16,721 nt of DNA, taken from assembly GCA_001275005.1 (NCBI GenBank), contig JWZX01002101.1, positions 1 through 16,721 on the forward strand, in the 5' to 3' direction. Shown piece by piece: positions 15,009-16,721 of the stretch. Under the pieces are notes generated by a model. It did not search any database and was not told where the DNA came from. It worked only from the letters and a program-made list of their open reading frames with translations. The translations under genes and the position numbers were made by a program. The DNA comes from Chrysochromulina tobinii (lineage: Eukaryota > Haptophyta > Prymnesiales > Chrysochromulinaceae). Every line of letters begins with the position of its first letter. Positions within the stretch are counted from its first letter, which is position 1.

Positions 15009-16079
15009 ATGAAAAACGACCAGGAGGAGCCGGCGAAGTCGCTCGCGCCCTTCATAAAGCGTACACCCTACGCGAACCCGCTGTGGCCCATCCACCTGTT
15101 CTTCAACAAGAAGTTCACGGTCCACCGCTTCCTCGGTCTCGTCTACCTCGTGCAGTACTTGGTGGCCTGGCGCATGTACCTCACGGATTATGAGGGCTTC
15201 GCCAAATCGCCGCTCATCTGGGCCATGCCCCTCAATGGCGTGGTACAAGCCCTCAGCGCGACGTACTACTTTTCTTTCCTCCCGAAGAAGGCGGACCCAG
15301 GTTACTACTCCGACAGATCCGCGCTGAGCTACGATTTTGTCAAGGAGAACATCTTCTTCTCCTCCATCTTATTGTGGCAGTGGGTCTACTACTGCCCGAC
15401 GTTTTACGGGCCTCTCACCACCGGCCGTGTGCTCACCGTCGTGGAACACGCCTTCGTCTTCCTCCCCTACTTCTTCCGGGACCTGGTGCCAAAGACGAGC
15501 TTCCGCGCGAGCATGAAAAGCGACACGAACAAGACTGAAGGCAATGCGTACTTCTTCTTCATCGTCACCCATGTGACGAAGTTGTTCTACTTGTGGGCCA
15601 AGTGGTACATCGGCTTCTTCTTCAACTACCTTCGCTACCTCAACCTCGTGAATGACAACCAACGTCGCGAGATGTACCGCTTGCTGCTCTTCTCCGCATT
15701 CGCGACCACGGTGTCCATGTTCCTGCATACGCTCAAGTTCAAAGGCTACATGGGTCCGAGAACGGCTTTCCTGACCTACATGGCTTCATATCTGGCAACC
15801 TTCTATTCCATCGTGCGGCTCTACACCCTCTTTCTTGGACAGACGCCGCTCGTTGGCATCACTCTGGTCGCCATGCTGCTGAACAGATTTGGGCACTTGC
15901 TTGTCGGCAAGAATTGTCTAGCCATGCTTGGCGGGGAGCGAGCACCGTTGCTGGGGCAGGCTTGGCAGCTCGTCACCATGGGCCTGCTCCTCGGGGTCCG
16001 CTCTGGGTACTTTGGTATGGAGATGCTCTCCCGCGTCCTCATCGCCACCGTCTGCGCGTTTGGAGCCTGGGTCTTCTGA
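15009..16079 (+). CDS. Conserved-looking multi-pass membrane protein, unknown function
   Basis: ATG 15009 gives 356 aa; the GTG just before it is not needed. After a soluble start (MKNDQEEPAKSLAPFIKRTPY) there are about eight or nine hydrophobic helices, at roughly 40-57, 68-90, 115-132, 141-157, 180-209, 225-242, 251-275, 281-300 and 318-355. Aromatic residues and Arg/Lys at helix ends are abundant. His residues lie in or near helices (H40, H147, H188, H240), but no known cofactor motif is complete. Loops contain LPKKADPGYYSDRSALSYDF and KTSFRASMKSDTNKTEG. No signal peptide or transit sequence is obvious, so an endomembrane or plasma-membrane site is as likely as any. Its codon use and unbroken frame make it one of the clearest genes here. 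I do not recognise the family. Confidence 0.8.
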   Translation: MKNDQEEPAKSLAPFIKRTPYANPLWPIHLFFNKKFTVHRFLGLVYLVQYLVAWRMYLTDYEGFAKSPLIWAMPLNGVVQALSATYYFSFLPKKADPGYYSDRSALSYDFVKENIFFSSILLWQWVYYCPTFYGPLTTGRVLTVVEHAFVFLPYFFRDLVPKTSFRASMKSDTNKTEGNAYFFFIVTHVTKLFYLWAKWYIGFFFNYLRYLNLVNDNQRREMYRLLLFSAFATTVSMFLHTLKFKGYMGPRTAFLTYMASYLATFYSIVRLYTLFLGQTPLVGITLVAMLLNRFGHLLVGKNCLAMLGGERAPLLGQAWQLVTMGLLLGVRSGYFGMEMLSRVLIATVCAFGAWVF

Positions 16080-16721
16080 ACCTCATGAGAAACATGGGGC
16101 TTTTTCGGAGCCTGTGGGGTCTTCTGACGCGTGAGGAGAACCGGAGGAGCGGGCATCTAAGAACGTGTACGAGCCATCGCAAGGGTCCTGGCCATGGAGA
16201 GGCGACTCGGAGGAGCGTCTCGCCCTCGATCCCGCGAGTTGTGACGCGATTATCGGACGTGGCGACGAGCAGTCGAGTGAGGTGTACGACAACTCGAGGC
16301 CTCCTCACCGGCCAGGAACGCATGGAGGCGGCGCAAGGGCAACAGTAGGCGAGCAGCTACACGGCACGCGCCGCTTGAGAGCACCGAACTCGCGCATTAA
16401 GACTTGACCGGGAGGAGGGGAGGTCCAAACTTGCACGATGCGATGATGTGCACGAGACGTGCATGGAGACGTGAGTCTGCTGTCTGCCTTGCGCACCGGC
16501 GTGGGCCGTGGGCCGTGGGCCGTGGCCATGCGTTGCCGTAGCGTTGAGCACGACGCACGAGTCGAGTGGTGCGCCGGTACTGTACGGTAAATGCTAAATC
16601 GTAACTTAACACACACACAAAACGAAACGCGAAACGGCTTGTCGCCTTTCCGCGGCGCGCCGGCGGGTTCCCCGGCGCCAGCGGCACGGCTCGGAGCGCG
16701 GCCGCCCGCCCCGGGCCCCCG
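16080..16721. other. 3' flank of gene 8, no gene seen
   Basis: Only short overlapping open frames without motifs. A 7-bp repeat (GTGGGCC, about 3.5 copies) occupies 16501-16525. The last 70 bases are very GC-rich and could be the start of a CpG-type promoter or of another gene outside the window. Confidence 0.5.

Overview
The window looks like nuclear DNA of a GC-rich eukaryotic alga with a secondary plastid. A haptophyte is the best guess, but I cannot place it from sequence alone. Evidence: genes are well spaced and lie on both strands. One gene can be rebuilt only by removing GT-AG introns. Two predicted proteins begin with a signal-peptide-like stretch followed by a basic, transit-like segment. 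Several proteins have architectures typical of protists (IQ motifs, EF-hand-like helices, a Cys-rich ectodomain with a Pro-rich stalk). There are no bacterial operons and no convincing RNA genes.

Layout: (1) 222-3175, minus: a five-exon gene for a pheophorbide a oxygenase (PAO)/TIC55-type Rieske oxygenase with an unrecognised N-terminal membrane region. (2) 3642-4973, minus: a single-pass membrane protein with a Cys-rich ectodomain; its 5' end, and perhaps its 3' end, is missing. (3) 5337-7355, minus: a large protein with EF-hand-like helices. (4) 7590-8945, plus: a seven-blade RCC1 propeller protein, divergent from gene 3. (5) 9006-11705, minus: an IQ-motif protein, convergent with the RCC1 gene. 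(6) 11779-13248 or further upstream, minus: a TPR-like and coiled-coil protein, probably with an additional upstream exon. (7) 14403-14837 or 14918, minus: an ABM-domain protein with a plastid-type presequence. (8) 15009-16079, plus: a multi-pass membrane protein, divergent from gene 7. Stretches 1-221, 3176-3641, 4974-5336, 13872-14402 and 16080-16721 hold no gene I can support.

The most interesting structure is in the introns of gene 1. The four introns keep the reading frame exactly when removed and restore the expected family motifs. Two are flanked by direct repeats of exon-edge sequence (20/22 and 10/11 matches). Two carry arrays of a 10-bp unit. A CTGATTGC word recurs near three of the donors. 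The fourth contains interstitial telomeric repeat inside a duplicated segment. Together they look like a family of recently gained, introner-like introns. The same CTGATTGC word follows a possible donor at the 3' end of gene 2. The genes do not form an obvious pathway; genes 1 and 7 are both predicted to be plastid-targeted.
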